A stretch of 64,000 nt of DNA from Solirubrobacteraceae bacterium (GTDB lineage: Bacteria; Actinomycetota; Thermoleophilia; Solirubrobacterales; Solirubrobacteraceae), in the NCBI GenBank assembly GCA_030447505.1, contig JAUJOT010000004.1, forward strand, positions 267,171 to 331,170. The letters are read 5' to 3'. The translations under genes and the position numbers were made by a program. This document shows, piece after piece, positions 40,797 through 50,525 of this stretch (its first letter is position 1; each line of letters begins with the position of its first letter). The notes under the pieces were generated by a model, which ran no database searches, was not told where the DNA came from, and was given only the letters and a program-made list of their open reading frames with translations.

Positions 40797-41669
40797 CTAG
40801 TGGCCCACTTGGGCGCCCACCGCGTAGGCCCGCGGCTGGCGATCGTCGAGGTAGGACAGCCGGCCGCGTGCGGCAGCGACGACCCCGGGCGCATCGACGC
40901 GAGCGATCGCCGCGCCCGCCCGCAGGCCGGTCTTCGCCAGCACGCGTCCGCGCGGATCGACGACCTTCGCCTGACCCGGAAAGCGCAGCCGGCCGAAGCG
41001 GCCGACCTGATTGGAGGACACCCAGACGACCTGGTTCTCCAGCGCCCGGGTCTGATCGAGCAGGTTGAAGTGGCGCACCTGCAGGTCGCGCCGCACCAGC
41101 GTCGCGGGGTCGACGCGGCAGACCGGCCAGGCCGACAGAGAGGCGATCAGGCCGGCACCGTCCAGCGCGAGCTGACGGGCGGCCTCGGGGAAGGTCTTGT
41201 CGTAGCAGACGAGCATCCCGATCCGGCCGATCGGCGTGTCGAAGGCGCTGAAGCCGGAGCCCGCGCGAAAGCTCGCGCGCTCCGCGGCCGGGAGGTGGAC
41301 CTTGCGGTGGTGGCCGAGGATGCCGTCGCCGTTGACGCAGACCGCACTCGAGTACGGCCCGCCGGGTGCGTCCTCGGTATAGCCCACGCAGACGACGAGC
41401 TCGCCGGCGAGCTGCGCGATGCGCGCGATCTCCGCGCCGTCGCGGTGCAGCGCCGGCGGGGGCGGGCACGGTGCCGGAACGCCCGCGACGTGCGACTCGT
41501 AGAGGTAGCCGCCGAGGGCCGACTCCGGCAGCACGAGGAGCGAGGCGCGGCGCTCGCGCGCATCGGCGATGCTCCGCTGGACCTGGGCCATGCACTGCGT
41601 AAGGTCACGGCCGAAGCGGGCGGCGACGGCCATGACGGCAGGCGTCTTGCGTGATCTGCGGACGCTCAC
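40797..41669 (-). CDS. Nitrilase-superfamily carbon-nitrogen hydrolase
   Basis: 290 residues from GTG 41669 (ATG 41633 is an alternative). The Glu-Lys-Cys triad is visible: LPESALGGY, HHRKVHLP and LVCYDKTFPE; the late SSNQVGRFG and VVDPRGRVLA segments match the family. Hydrolyses an amide or nitrile of unknown identity. Directly upstream of asnB, a set-up seen when an amide is formed by one enzyme and trimmed by the other. Confidence 0.85.
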   Translation of the reverse strand: MSVRRSRKTPAVMAVAARFGRDLTQCMAQVQRSIADARERRASLLVLPESALGGYLYESHVAGVPAPCPPPPALHRDGAEIARIAQLAGELVVCVGYTEDAPGGPYSSAVCVNGDGILGHHRKVHLPAAERASFRAGSGFSAFDTPIGRIGMLVCYDKTFPEAARQLALDGAGLIASLSAWPVCRVDPATLVRRDLQVRHFNLLDQTRALENQVVWVSSNQVGRFGRLRFPGQAKVVDPRGRVLAKTGLRAGAAIARVDAPGVVAAARGRLSYLDDRQPRAYAVGAQVGH

Positions 41670-41799
41670 GCCGCCAAGGTTGCGCCCAGCGCGTTCGCCG
41701 CCATATGGCCGGGCGTCCAGCAATCCTGTGACCGGGTCCGACACCGCGTTCTGGGCTACCCGGCGTTCTGACGCGGGAACCCGCGGCGCTGCACCGGTG

Positions 41800-41819
41800 G
41801 ACCCCCCGCTCGGGGGGTC
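41800..41819. terminator. GC-rich hairpin after algH
   Basis: GACCCCCC-GCTC-GGGGGGTC, a perfect 8-bp stem with a 4-nt loop, 46 bp downstream of the algH stop on the minus strand and upstream of the nitrilase gene. No T tract, as usual for high-GC actinobacteria. Confidence 0.5.
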
Positions 41820-41865
41820 GCCGGACAGAAGGGCCACCGATCGCTCGGGATCGCGTCGGCGCTCG

Positions 41866-42420
41866 TCAGTTCACGCTCGGGTCGATCGGCATCCGCGCGA
41901 CGAGCGCGAAGTGGCCGCCCTTGCGTTCGAGCACCCGGCGCCAGAGCTCGTCTGCGTCGGGGTTGAAGATGTCGTCGACCCCGGCCGGAGCGACGAACCA
42001 ATCCTCGCGCGCGAGCTCGGCGTCGAGCTGACCCGGACCCCAGCCGGCATAGCCGGCGAAGATCCGCACCCGGCGCGTCGCGTCGACGAGGTCCTCGATC
42101 TCGCTGTCGTCGCCGACGAGCCCGACGTCGCCGATCACGCAGATGCCGGCCTCCGAGACGTCCTCGAACTCGGCGAGGACGAGCAGCGCGTCGGGCTGGA
42201 CAGGCCCGCCGGAATCGATCAGCGCTCCAGGGTCCGTCAGCTCGGCGAGCTCCGGTGCCGCCTCGCAGACGACGAGCTCGCCGGGGCGGTTGAGCACGAG
42301 CCCGAGCGCGCCGTCCTCGCTGTGCTCGCAGATCAGCACGACGGTGCGGGCGAAGTTCGGGTCCGGGAGCGTGGCGCCCGCGATCAGCAGCTGTCCGCGT
42401 AGAGAGTCAATGGCAGGCAT
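41866..42420 (-). CDS. YqgE/AlgH family protein (UPF0301)
   Basis: 184 residues. Family pattern: LRGQLLIAGATLPDPNFARTV, GALGLVLNRP, a GGPVQPDALLVL loop and GYAGWGPGQLDAELAREDW. The fold is known from the family; biochemical role unknown, once linked to alginate regulation. ATG 42420 starts one helix before the conserved region. Confidence 0.9.
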   Translation of the reverse strand: MPAIDSLRGQLLIAGATLPDPNFARTVVLICEHSEDGALGLVLNRPGELVVCEAAPELAELTDPGALIDSGGPVQPDALLVLAEFEDVSEAGICVIGDVGLVGDDSEIEDLVDATRRVRIFAGYAGWGPGQLDAELAREDWFVAPAGVDDIFNPDADELWRRVLERKGGHFALVARMPIDPSVN

Positions 42421-42499
42421 GTACCCGTTTCGCCGCAGACCCACATGGTCGCGCGGCGTTCGTCGTGCCGGCGTCCACCAGGCCGCGCCGCTGCGCGAC

Positions 42500-43006
42500 T
42501 CAGTCATCGCGGTCTGCGACCGGGCGCGCCGGCACGCCGTCGACGGTCGCGCCAGGCGCGACGTCGCGCGTGACCACGGCGTGCGGGCCGACCGTCGCGC
42601 CCGCGCCGACGCTGACGCCGCGCAGCACGCCGGCGCCGAGGCCGATCCGTGCGTGCTCGCCGATCGCGATCGGCGAGGAGACGAGCGGCTGCGCACGGAT
42701 CGGCAGCTCGACGTCGTCGACGACGTGGTCGAAGTCGACCATCACCGCCCCGTCCTCGAGCCGCGCGCCCGCGCCGATCGTCACGCTCTCGTGCGCGACG
42801 ATCGTGCAGCGCTCGCCGAGCGTCGCGCCGGCGCCGCTCTCGACGCGCCCGCCCTGCACGACGATCCGCGTGCGATCGCCGATCCGGCAGCGCTCGCCGA
42901 GGATCAGCAGCCCGCCGTGCAGCACCTCGAGCCGCACGCGACGGCCGAGCTGCACGCCGCGCGCGGCGCGCACGCCGGGCTTGCGCGAGGATCGCAGGAG
43001 CGCCAT
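42500..43006 (-). CDS. Left-handed beta-helix (hexapeptide) acyltransferase-like protein
   Basis: 168 residues with imperfect hexapeptide repeats (LGERCRIG, IVVQGG, LGERCTIV, IGAGARLED, IGEHARIGLGAGV, VGPHAVVTRDV), ending in PGATVDGVPARPV as in LacA/WbbJ-type O-acetyltransferases. A loop with DFDHVVDD carries the likely catalytic His. Last of a minus-strand gene set with an SGNH hydrolase and a methyltransferase, suggesting modification of a surface glycan or lipid. Confidence 0.8.
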   Translation of the reverse strand: MALLRSSRKPGVRAARGVQLGRRVRLEVLHGGLLILGERCRIGDRTRIVVQGGRVESGAGATLGERCTIVAHESVTIGAGARLEDGAVMVDFDHVVDDVELPIRAQPLVSSPIAIGEHARIGLGAGVLRGVSVGAGATVGPHAVVTRDVAPGATVDGVPARPVADRDD

Positions 43007-43030
43007 CGCGGCGGATGCTACGGATGCGCC

Positions 43031-43708
43031 TCAGCGCGGTGGCAGCGCTCGCTCGCGCGCGCGGCGCAGCAGGTCGCGCGCAAGCGCCCGTGCATGCGCA
43101 GGGGCGTAGCGCACGTCGTGGCCGCGGCGGTCGGCGACGAGCGTCGACGGCAGCAGCGGGGCGCCCAGCGCCTGCGCCGCGCGGTCGGCGATCTCGAGCT
43201 GGCCGATCGCCGTCGGGTGGACGATGTCGGGCAGCACGAGCGTCCAGCCGCCGAAATCCGACAGATCGGCGAGGACGGCGCCGCGGCGGGCGGCGACGCG
43301 ACGCACCGCGGGGTTCGCGATCGACGGCTTCGGCGCCGAGGACGGGCGGCCGAGGTCCTCCGGCAGCGTGAGCATGAGCAGCCGGTCGGCACGGCCGGCG
43401 AGACCGGCCGCGATCGCGTCGAGGTCGCGCTCGTAGGCGGCGGCGTCGAAGTCGGGCGAGCGGACGTCGTTGACGCCCGCGTACAGCGCGGCGACATCGT
43501 GTTGGGGGCGCACCCGCGGAAGCTGCAGGTTCAGCACGTCGGCCGTGACGGCACCGTTGACCGCGTAGGAGGTGAACGGCAGGTCGAGCGCCTTGGCGAG
43601 CCACTGCGCCCACGACAGCGGCGTCACGCCGAGCGCCATCGAGCCCTCGCCGACCGTGATGCTGTCGCCGAGCGCGACGAGGCCGAGGCGCGGCTCGCCG
43701 CGGGCCAC
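43031..43708 (-). CDS. SGNH/GDSL hydrolase
   Basis: 225 residues, no signal peptide. Block I GDSIT (Ser), block II with Gly near YAVNGAV, block III YAGVND (Asn) and block V DIVHP (Asp, His) give the complete set. Predicted esterase or lipase-like hydrolase acting on an acetyl or acyl ester. Sits 3 bp after the methyltransferase gene and 24 bp before the hexapeptide gene. Confidence 0.88.
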   Translation of the reverse strand: MARGEPRLGLVALGDSITVGEGSMALGVTPLSWAQWLAKALDLPFTSYAVNGAVTADVLNLQLPRVRPQHDVAALYAGVNDVRSPDFDAAAYERDLDAIAAGLAGRADRLLMLTLPEDLGRPSSAPKPSIANPAVRRVAARRGAVLADLSDFGGWTLVLPDIVHPTAIGQLEIADRAAQALGAPLLPSTLVADRRGHDVRYAPAHARALARDLLRRARERALPPR

Positions 43709-43711
43709 CCG

Positions 43712-44653
43712 CTAGCCCGCCTTGCGGCCGGCGATCATCAGGTTGTAGAACACCTTGGCGGGCAGCCGGCCCTCGAGCAGCGCGACGTCGACGCGCTGCA
43801 GCGCGAGGTACCCGCGAAAGGCGTACTGGCGCCACAGCCACGGGATGTCGTCGGGCTGCGCCGTCGCCTCGAGTGTGCGGTTGATCCAGCCAAACCAGTT
43901 CGCGAGCAGCTCCTCGCCGCGCACGCGCACGTCGGCGAAGCCCGCGCCCCCGGCCCACGCCTCGAGCTCGTCCGGATCGAAGGCGCGCACGTCGACGAAC
44001 CGCTCGAGCGACTCGCCGTCGAGCTCGCCGTGCTCGCCCGGCCACTCCGCCTGCGTGTCGGGAGCGTCGTAGCCGTCGGCGGGGCGCGCGCACATGAGCT
44101 TGCGCCACAGCGGCGCGCCGCGCAGCGCCGCCCGCTTCGGGTAGGCGGCGATCCGGTCGCCGGTCTGCGACGGCTCGCCGGCGAAGAGGAACTCGCCGCG
44201 CGGGCGCAGCACGCGGCGGAACTCCGCGAACGCGCGGTCGAGGTGGGGGATGTGGTGCAGCACGGCGTGGCCGAGCACGAGGTCAAACGACTCGTCCTCG
44301 AAGGGCAGCTCCTCGGCGTCGCACGCGACCGTGTCGACGTCGACGCCGATCCGCTGCGCGTTGGCCCGCAGCGCGGTCAGCATCCCCGGCGAGATGTCCG
44401 TCGCGACGGCGTCGTGCACGACGCCGTCCTGGAGCATGTTCAGCGTGAAGTAGCCGGTGCCGGCGCCGATCTCCAGCGAGCGGCCGTACTGCGGCAGCGG
44501 CGTGCCGAGCAGCTTGTGCAGCTTGCCGCGCACCTGCTGGCGGCCGACCTCGCCGAGATCGACCCCCCACTTCGTGTCGTAGCCCTCGGCGGCGGCGTCG
44601 TGGTAGCGCGTGTTGACGTCACGGATCGCCTCGGCGGTGCTCGGAGCAGCCAT
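43712..44653 (-). CDS. SAM-dependent methyltransferase
   Basis: 313 residues; class-I core with LEIGAGTGYFTLNML (motif I), VATDISPGML, CDAEELPFED and DLVLGHAVLHHI. The C-terminal 120 residues are an extra domain with aromatic residues (LLANWFGWINRTLEA, LWRQYAFRGYLAL). Similar in layout to glycolipid or quinone-type methyltransferases; substrate unknown. Followed within 3 bp by the SGNH gene. Confidence 0.85.
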   Translation of the reverse strand: MAAPSTAEAIRDVNTRYHDAAAEGYDTKWGVDLGEVGRQQVRGKLHKLLGTPLPQYGRSLEIGAGTGYFTLNMLQDGVVHDAVATDISPGMLTALRANAQRIGVDVDTVACDAEELPFEDESFDLVLGHAVLHHIPHLDRAFAEFRRVLRPRGEFLFAGEPSQTGDRIAAYPKRAALRGAPLWRKLMCARPADGYDAPDTQAEWPGEHGELDGESLERFVDVRAFDPDELEAWAGGAGFADVRVRGEELLANWFGWINRTLEATAQPDDIPWLWRQYAFRGYLALQRVDVALLEGRLPAKVFYNLMIAGRKAG

Positions 44654-44681
44654 GGCGGCGGCAGTCTACGCGCCCGGCAGC

Positions 44682-45461
44682 TCAGGACCCTTCCATCGAG
44701 CGCTGGTTGGCGACCGCCGCCGTCAGCAGCATGCCGCCGTCGACGACGAGCGAGGCACCCGTCGTGTACGACGCCTCCGGCGAGGCGAGATGGGCGATCG
44801 CCTCGGCGATCTCGCGGGCGTCGCCCGGCCGCCCGAGCGGGATCGCCGGGCGCTCGAGCGTGTGTGGATCGACGTCCTCGTTGCCGGTCATCGGCGTCGC
44901 GATCTCGCCCGGTGCGACCGAGTTGACCGTGATCGCGTGCTCGGCGAGCTCGAGCGCCATGATCTTCGTCACGCCGCCGAGCGCGTGCTTGGCCGCGACG
45001 TAGGCCACGGCGCCCACGAGCGGCACGTGCTCGTGGACCGACGTCACGTTGACGATCCGCCCGCCGCGGCCGGCGGCGACCATCCGCCGTGCAGCCTCCT
45101 GGGCGATGACGAACGCGCCGACGAGGTCGGTGTCGAGGACCTCGCGCCACTCGTCGAGCGTCACCTCGAGCACCGAGCTGAGATGACCGGTGCCGGCGTT
45201 GTTGACGAGCACGTCGACGCCGCCGAGCGCGTCGGCCAGCTCTCCGATGACGGCGGCGGCCGCTTCGGGCCGAGCCGCGTCCAGCCGGGCGACCTCCGCG
45301 CGGCGACCGAGCGCGCGCACCTCGCGTGCCGTGCCCTGCGCGCCGTCCTCGTCGCTGTGCCAGGTGACGCCGACGTCGAGCCCGCGGCCGGCGAGCGCGA
45401 CTGCCGTCGCGCGGCCGATTCCGGAGTCGGATCCCGTCACGATCGCCGTCGAGAAGCTCAC
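44682..45461 (-). CDS. Short-chain dehydrogenase/reductase
   Basis: 259 residues, classical SDR: TGSDSGIG cofactor loop, NNAGTGHL, Ser in NVTSVHEH and the YVAAK pair, C-terminal GASLVVDGGM. Resembles glucose-1-dehydrogenase/DHRS-type members, but the substrate cannot be fixed. First gene of the SDR-methyltransferase-SGNH-hexapeptide group. Confidence 0.85.
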   Translation of the reverse strand: MSFSTAIVTGSDSGIGRATAVALAGRGLDVGVTWHSDEDGAQGTAREVRALGRRAEVARLDAARPEAAAAVIGELADALGGVDVLVNNAGTGHLSSVLEVTLDEWREVLDTDLVGAFVIAQEAARRMVAAGRGGRIVNVTSVHEHVPLVGAVAYVAAKHALGGVTKIMALELAEHAITVNSVAPGEIATPMTGNEDVDPHTLERPAIPLGRPGDAREIAEAIAHLASPEASYTTGASLVVDGGMLLTAAVANQRSMEGS

Positions 45462-45560
45462 GCGGCGGCGCTTACCCCGGCGGCGGCGCGAGCATCCCCA
45501 CGCGCGAGCGCGCGCCCGCGTTCGCGGCGCTGGGTCGGCGGCGGCGCCACCAGCGCCGGC

Positions 45561-46799
45561 TCACTGCAGCCGCCCGGCCTCCTCGGTCAGCGCCCGCAGC
45601 CGCTTGGCGTGCTCGCCGGTCAGCGCGCCGGGCTTCATCTGCCAGCGCCACGAGCCCGTCGCGCGCCCCGGGACGTTCATCCGCGCGTCGCTGCCGAGCC
45701 CGAGCACGTCCTGGGCCTGGATCATCGCCAGCCGCGCCGGGGAGGAGTACGCGAGGCGGACGATCGACCACCACGGCTCGGGCTCCTCGACGCCGGCGTC
45801 GCGGATGCGCTGCTCCGCCTCGGCGCGAGATGCGGGCGCCAGGGACTCCCACCACCCCCGCAGGGTGTCGTTGTCGTGCGTCCCCGTGTACACGACGCTG
45901 TTGGCCTCGTGGTTCTCGAGGCGATGCGGCCCATGCGGGTCCTCGGGATCGAAGCCGAACTGCATGACGACCATGCCCGGAAAGCCGAGCGAGCGGCGCA
46001 GGCGCTCGACGGGCTCCGTGATGACGCCCAGGTCCTCGGCGATCACCGGCAGCTCGCCGAGCTCGGCCGCCGCCGCGTCGAACAGCGCGCGTCCGGGGCC
46101 GCGGCGCCAGCGCCCGGCGCGCGCATCCGACGCGCCCTCGGGCACCGCCCAGTAGGCGACGAAGCCGCGGAAGTGGTCGATCCGCGTCACGTCGAACAAG
46201 GCGAACGTGCGCCGCAGGCGCTCCGTCCACCAGGCGTAGCGGCGGCGCTGCAGCGCCGGCCAGTCATACAGCGGGTTGCCCCACAGCTGGCCGCTCTCGC
46301 TGAGCGCATCCGGCGGCGCGCCCGCGACCTCGCCGCTGCGAAACAGCTCCGGCCAGGCGATCTGGTCGGCGCTGCCCGGCGCGACGTAGATCGGCACGTC
46401 GCCGATCAGCCCGATCGCGCGCTCGCTCGCATACGCGCGCAGCGCGCCCCACTCGCGCTCGAAGCGCACCTGGTCGGCGACCGCCTTGCGGCCGTCCGCG
46501 ACCGCCTCCCAGTCGCCGATCCAGAACGACTCGCGGGCGCGGAACTCCTCGATCTCGTCCTCGCCGACGGGCGCGGCCGGGTCGGCCAGCAGGCCGCGCC
46601 AGGCCGCGAAGGCCGACTTCGCCTTGTACGGCGAGCGGGCGCGGTCGGGCGGGCCGAGCGGCAGCATCTGCCACCACGACTGGCCCGCCGCCGCCAGCCA
46701 GTCGACGAAGCGGTATGCGTCGTCGCCGAGCCGCCCGGCCGGAAGGCTGGTCGGATGCAGCTGCACACCTGCTGACCGCTGTGAAAGCTGTGTCATCAC
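45561..46799 (-). CDS. malQ: 4-alpha-glucanotransferase (amylomaltase, MalQ)
   Basis: Transfers maltosyl and longer segments between alpha-1,4-glucans. 412 residues, GH77: [23 protein letters not shown], nucleophile Asp in TRIDHFRGF, Glu in VIAEDLG, Asp in GTHDNDT. Shorter than the usual 500 or more, close to plant-like short forms. It diverges from glgE 36 bp away, placing it with the glucan operon and perhaps under shared control. Confidence 0.92.
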   Translation of the reverse strand: MMTQLSQRSAGVQLHPTSLPAGRLGDDAYRFVDWLAAAGQSWWQMLPLGPPDRARSPYKAKSAFAAWRGLLADPAAPVGEDEIEEFRARESFWIGDWEAVADGRKAVADQVRFEREWGALRAYASERAIGLIGDVPIYVAPGSADQIAWPELFRSGEVAGAPPDALSESGQLWGNPLYDWPALQRRRYAWWTERLRRTFALFDVTRIDHFRGFVAYWAVPEGASDARAGRWRRGPGRALFDAAAAELGELPVIAEDLGVITEPVERLRRSLGFPGMVVMQFGFDPEDPHGPHRLENHEANSVVYTGTHDNDTLRGWWESLAPASRAEAEQRIRDAGVEEPEPWWSIVRLAYSSPARLAMIQAQDVLGLGSDARMNVPGRATGSWRWQMKPGALTGEHAKRLRALTEEAGRLQ

Positions 46800-46835
46800 G
46801 TTACGAACCGCCCGAAACGGAGAGAGTGTTTGGGA

Positions 46836-48800
46836 ATGCCCGCGTCGAAGACCGCGAAACCCGCCCGTTCCCGCGTGAAGACCGTCACGTCACCGCCTCC
46901 GCGCATCCAGATCGCCCGGCCCGCGCCGTTGATCGACTGCGGTCGCTACCCCTCGAAGCGGACCGTCGGCGATCGCGTCGCGGTCAGCGCCGACATCTTC
47001 GCCGACGGCCACGACGTCCTGCGGGCCGTCGTGCGTTCCTGCGCGCCCGGCTCCAAGCGCTGCGCCGAGAACCGGATGGTCCGGATCGACGCCCATATCG
47101 ACGGCGACCGCTGGGCGGGCGAGTTCGAGGTCGACCGCCTTGGCCGCTACAGCTGGACGATCGAGGCCTGGATCGACGCCTTTGCGAGCTGGCGCGACGA
47201 GCTGCGCCGCAAGATCGACGCCGGCCAGGCGGACCTCGGCGGCGAGCTGTCCGAGGGCGAGGTGCTGCTCGAGCAGGCCGCCGGGCGGGCGAAGGGCGCC
47301 GACCGCAAGCGCATCGAGCGCGCGCTCGCCTGCCTGCGCGACGACGGCGCCAACCCGGAGATCGCGCTCGACCCCGAGCTCTTCGCGGCGATCGCGCGCT
47401 ATCCGGACCGCAGCGCCTCGACGACGATGGACCCCGAGCTCTACGTCGACGTCGATCGGGTCAAGGCGCGCTTCGGCACGTGGTACGAGCTCTTCCCGCG
47501 CTCGTGGGGCGGCCTGAAGGGCGTCACCGAGCAGCTGCCCGAGCTCGCGCGCCTCGGCTTCGACGTCCTCTACCTGCCACCCGTCCACCCGATCGGCCTG
47601 ACCAACCGCAAGGGCGCCAACAACAGCCTCGAGGCCGCGCCCGGCGACCCCGGCTCGCCGTGGGCGATCGGCGACGCGACCGGCGGCCACGACGCGCTGC
47701 ATCCCGACCTCGGCACGATGGACGACTTCGACCTGATGGTCCGCGTCGCGCGCGAGCAGGGCATCGACATCGCCCTCGACTTCGCGATCCAGTGCTCGGC
47801 CGACCACCCCTGGCTGACCGAGCACCCCGAGTGGTTCAACCGCCGCCCCGACGGGACGCTGAAGTACGCCGAGAACCCGCCCAAGAAGTACCAGGACATC
47901 TACAACGTCAACTGGGAGTCCGAGGACTGGCAGGGGCTGTGGAACGCCCTGCGCGACGTCGTGCGCCACTGGGCCGCACACGGCGTCAAGGTCTTCCGCG
48001 TCGACAACCCGCACACGAAGCCGCTGGCCTTCTGGGAGTGGCTGATCGCCGAGCTGCGCAAGGACCACCCGGAGATCATCTTCCTCGCCGAGGCCTTCAC
48101 CCGCGCGGCGATGATGCGCCAGCTGGCGAAGGTCGGCTTCAACCAGTCCTACACGTACTTCACGTGGAAGAGCTCGAAGTGGGAGCTCGCCGACTACGTC
48201 ACGGAGCTCGCGACGACCGGCATGCAGGAGTACTACCGGCCGAACTTCTTCGTCAACACGCCCGACATCCTCACCGAGGAGCTGCAGCACGGCGGGCCGC
48301 CGAAGTTCGCGAGCCGGCTCGTGCTCGGCGCGACGCTGAGCCCGACCTACGGCGTCTACTCCGGCTTCGAGAACTTCGAGCGCGTGCCGGTCCGCCCGGG
48401 CAGCGAGGAGTACGAGAACTCCGAGAAGTACGAGATCAAGAAGCGCACGCTCAACGGGCCGCTGCTGTCGCTGATCGAGCGCATCAACGCGATCCGGCGC
48501 GAGAACGAGGCGCTCCAGCAGCTCGACAACATCCAGTTCCTCACGACCGAGAACGACGCGCTGATCGCCTACGCCAAGCGGACCGGCGACAACGTCGTGA
48601 TCGTCGTCGTCACGCTGGACCCCGTCAGCGCGCAGGAGGGCGTCGTCGTCATTCCCTACGGCCTCGGCCTGCCGCCGGTCTTCACCGTCACCGATCTGCT
48701 GTCGTGCGAGAGCTTCGACTGGCGCATGGGACGCAACTTCGTGCGGCTGGACCCGTACCGGGTCGCCCACCTGCTGCGCGTCAGCACGAGCAACGCCTGA
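46836..48800 (+). CDS. glgE: Alpha-1,4-glucan:maltose-1-phosphate maltosyltransferase GlgE
   Basis: Adds maltose from maltose-1-phosphate to glucan ends. 654 residues, GH13_3. Residues about 20-180 form the N-terminal beta domain with a helical insert; the barrel has [14 protein letters not shown], nucleophile Asp in [10 protein letters not shown], Glu in IFLAEAFTR, and a region with [13 protein letters not shown] typical of GlgE. ATG 46836 is 6 bp after a TTG in frame; the ATG is preferred because of the AGAGAG upstream. First gene of the plus-strand glucan/trehalose operon. Confidence 0.92.
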   Translation: MPASKTAKPARSRVKTVTSPPPRIQIARPAPLIDCGRYPSKRTVGDRVAVSADIFADGHDVLRAVVRSCAPGSKRCAENRMVRIDAHIDGDRWAGEFEVDRLGRYSWTIEAWIDAFASWRDELRRKIDAGQADLGGELSEGEVLLEQAAGRAKGADRKRIERALACLRDDGANPEIALDPELFAAIARYPDRSASTTMDPELYVDVDRVKARFGTWYELFPRSWGGLKGVTEQLPELARLGFDVLYLPPVHPIGLTNRKGANNSLEAAPGDPGSPWAIGDATGGHDALHPDLGTMDDFDLMVRVAREQGIDIALDFAIQCSADHPWLTEHPEWFNRRPDGTLKYAENPPKKYQDIYNVNWESEDWQGLWNALRDVVRHWAAHGVKVFRVDNPHTKPLAFWEWLIAELRKDHPEIIFLAEAFTRAAMMRQLAKVGFNQSYTYFTWKSSKWELADYVTELATTGMQEYYRPNFFVNTPDILTEELQHGGPPKFASRLVLGATLSPTYGVYSGFENFERVPVRPGSEEYENSEKYEIKKRTLNGPLLSLIERINAIRRENEALQQLDNIQFLTTENDALIAYAKRTGDNVVIVVVTLDPVSAQEGVVVIPYGLGLPPVFTVTDLLSCESFDWRMGRNFVRLDPYRVAHLLRVSTSNA

Positions 48801-50470
48801 TGCAGCCGGCCGGGCAGTGGTTCGAATCAGATCCGCTCTGGTTCAAGACCGCGATCTTCTACGAGATCCACCTGCGCGGCTTCTTCGACGGCACGGGCGA
48901 CGGTCACGGCGACTTTCGCGGCCTGACGGACAAGCTCGACTACCTGCATTGGCTCGGCATCGACGTCGTCTGGCTGCTGCCGATGTACCCGTCGCCGATG
49001 CGCGACGGCGGTTACGACATCGCCGACTTCTACGGAGTCCATCCCGACTACGGGACGATCGAGGACGTGCGCGCGTTCATCGACGCCGCACACGAGCGCG
49101 GCATCCGCGTCATCGCCGACCTCGTGATGAACCACACGTCGTCTGACCACGAGTGGTTTCAGGAGGCGCGCGCGAGCCCGGACAGCCCCAAGCGCGACTG
49201 GTACGTCTGGTCCGACGATCCGACGCTCTACGAGGAGGCGCGGATCATCTTCATCGACACGGAGACGTCGAACTGGACGTGGGACGACAAGGCGGGCGCC
49301 TACTTCTGGCACCGCTTCTTCCATCATCAGCCCGATCTGAACTACGACAACCCCGAGGTCCACGGCGCGATGCTCGACGTGTTGCGCTTCTGGCTGGACC
49401 TCGGGCTCGACGGGTTTCGGCTCGACGCCGTGCCCTACCTCTACGAGCGCGAGGGCACGAACTGCGAGAACCTCGACGAGACGCACGAGTTCCTCAAGAA
49501 GGTGCGAAAGACCGTCGACGACGAGTACCCCGACCGCGTCCTGCTCGCCGAGGCCAACCAGTGGCCGGCCGACGTCGTGCAGTACTTCGGCGACGGCGAC
49601 GAGTGCCATATGGCCTTCCACTTCCCGGTCATGCCGCGGATGTTCATGGCGGTGCGCCGCGAGGAGGCCGCGCCGATCCTCGAGATCCTCACGCAGACGC
49701 CGCACATCCCGGCCAACTGCCAGTGGGGCCTGTTCCTGCGCAACCACGACGAGCTGACGCTCGAGATGGTCACCGACGAGGAACGCGACTACATGTACTC
49801 CGAGTACGCCAAGGACCCGCGGATGAAGCTCAACCTCGGTATCCGCCGGCGCCTTGCGCCGCTGCTCGACAACGGCCGCGACGAGATCGAGCTGATGACG
49901 GCGATCCTCTTCAGCCTGCCCGGCTCGCCGGTCCTCTACTACGGCGACGAGATCGCGATGGGCGACAACGTCTATCTCGGAGACCGCGACGGGGTACGCA
50001 CCCCGATGCAATGGACAGGCGATCGCAACGGCGGCTTCTCTCGTGCCGACTTCGCGCAGCTCTACGCGCCCCCGCTGATGGATCCCGTCTACGGCTACCA
50101 GGCCGTCAACGTGGAGGCCCAGCTGCGCACGCCCTCGTCGCTGCTGCGCTGGCTGCGGCGCTTCATCGCGCTGCGCAAGGAGCACCCGGTGTTCGGGCTG
50201 GGGACCTTCGAGGCGCTCACGCCGGCGAACCTGAAGGTCTTCGCGTGCATCCGCACCTACGAGGACGACGTCGTGCTGTGCGTGCACAACCTCGCGCGCT
50301 CGGCGCAGGCCGTCGAGCTCGACCTGTCCTGGTACAACGGCCGGTACCCGCTCGAGTTGTTCGGGCGCTCGCGCTTCCCGAAGATCGGCGACCTGCCGTA
50401 CCTGCTGACGCTCGCCCCGCGCGGGTTCTTCTGGTTTCGCCTGGAGGAGGACGATGACAGCGCGCCATAG
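48800..50470 (+). CDS. treS: Trehalose synthase TreS
   Basis: Interconverts maltose and trehalose. 556 residues, GH13_16: [26 protein letters not shown], Asp in [13 protein letters not shown], Glu in LLAEANQWP and Asp in RNHDELT. ATG 48800 overlaps the glgE stop by one base. The C-terminal fused maltokinase seen in some species is absent; the kinase is a separate downstream gene. The 3' end carries an overlapping micro-ORF. Confidence 0.92.
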   Translation: MQPAGQWFESDPLWFKTAIFYEIHLRGFFDGTGDGHGDFRGLTDKLDYLHWLGIDVVWLLPMYPSPMRDGGYDIADFYGVHPDYGTIEDVRAFIDAAHERGIRVIADLVMNHTSSDHEWFQEARASPDSPKRDWYVWSDDPTLYEEARIIFIDTETSNWTWDDKAGAYFWHRFFHHQPDLNYDNPEVHGAMLDVLRFWLDLGLDGFRLDAVPYLYEREGTNCENLDETHEFLKKVRKTVDDEYPDRVLLAEANQWPADVVQYFGDGDECHMAFHFPVMPRMFMAVRREEAAPILEILTQTPHIPANCQWGLFLRNHDELTLEMVTDEERDYMYSEYAKDPRMKLNLGIRRRLAPLLDNGRDEIELMTAILFSLPGSPVLYYGDEIAMGDNVYLGDRDGVRTPMQWTGDRNGGFSRADFAQLYAPPLMDPVYGYQAVNVEAQLRTPSSLLRWLRRFIALRKEHPVFGLGTFEALTPANLKVFACIRTYEDDVVLCVHNLARSAQAVELDLSWYNGRYPLELFGRSRFPKIGDLPYLLTLAPRGFFWFRLEEDDDSAP

Positions 50471-50525
50471 CTCGACCGTCGCACGTGTCGAACCGAAGGT
50501 TGGTGCTCGCGATGAGCCTTCCTGA
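50454..50525 (+). CDS. Micro-ORF 1 bridging treS and mak
   Basis: 23 codons, [16 protein letters not shown] then GARDEPS. It starts inside treS (17 bp overlap), has an excellent GGAGGAGG 3-8 nt before its ATG, and its stop lies 14 bp inside mak. mak itself has no good Shine-Dalgarno, so translation of the micro-ORF may deliver ribosomes to mak. It resembles micro-ORF 2 upstream of glgB in its first ten residues. Confidence 0.45.
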   Translation: MTARHSSTVARVEPKVGARDEPS

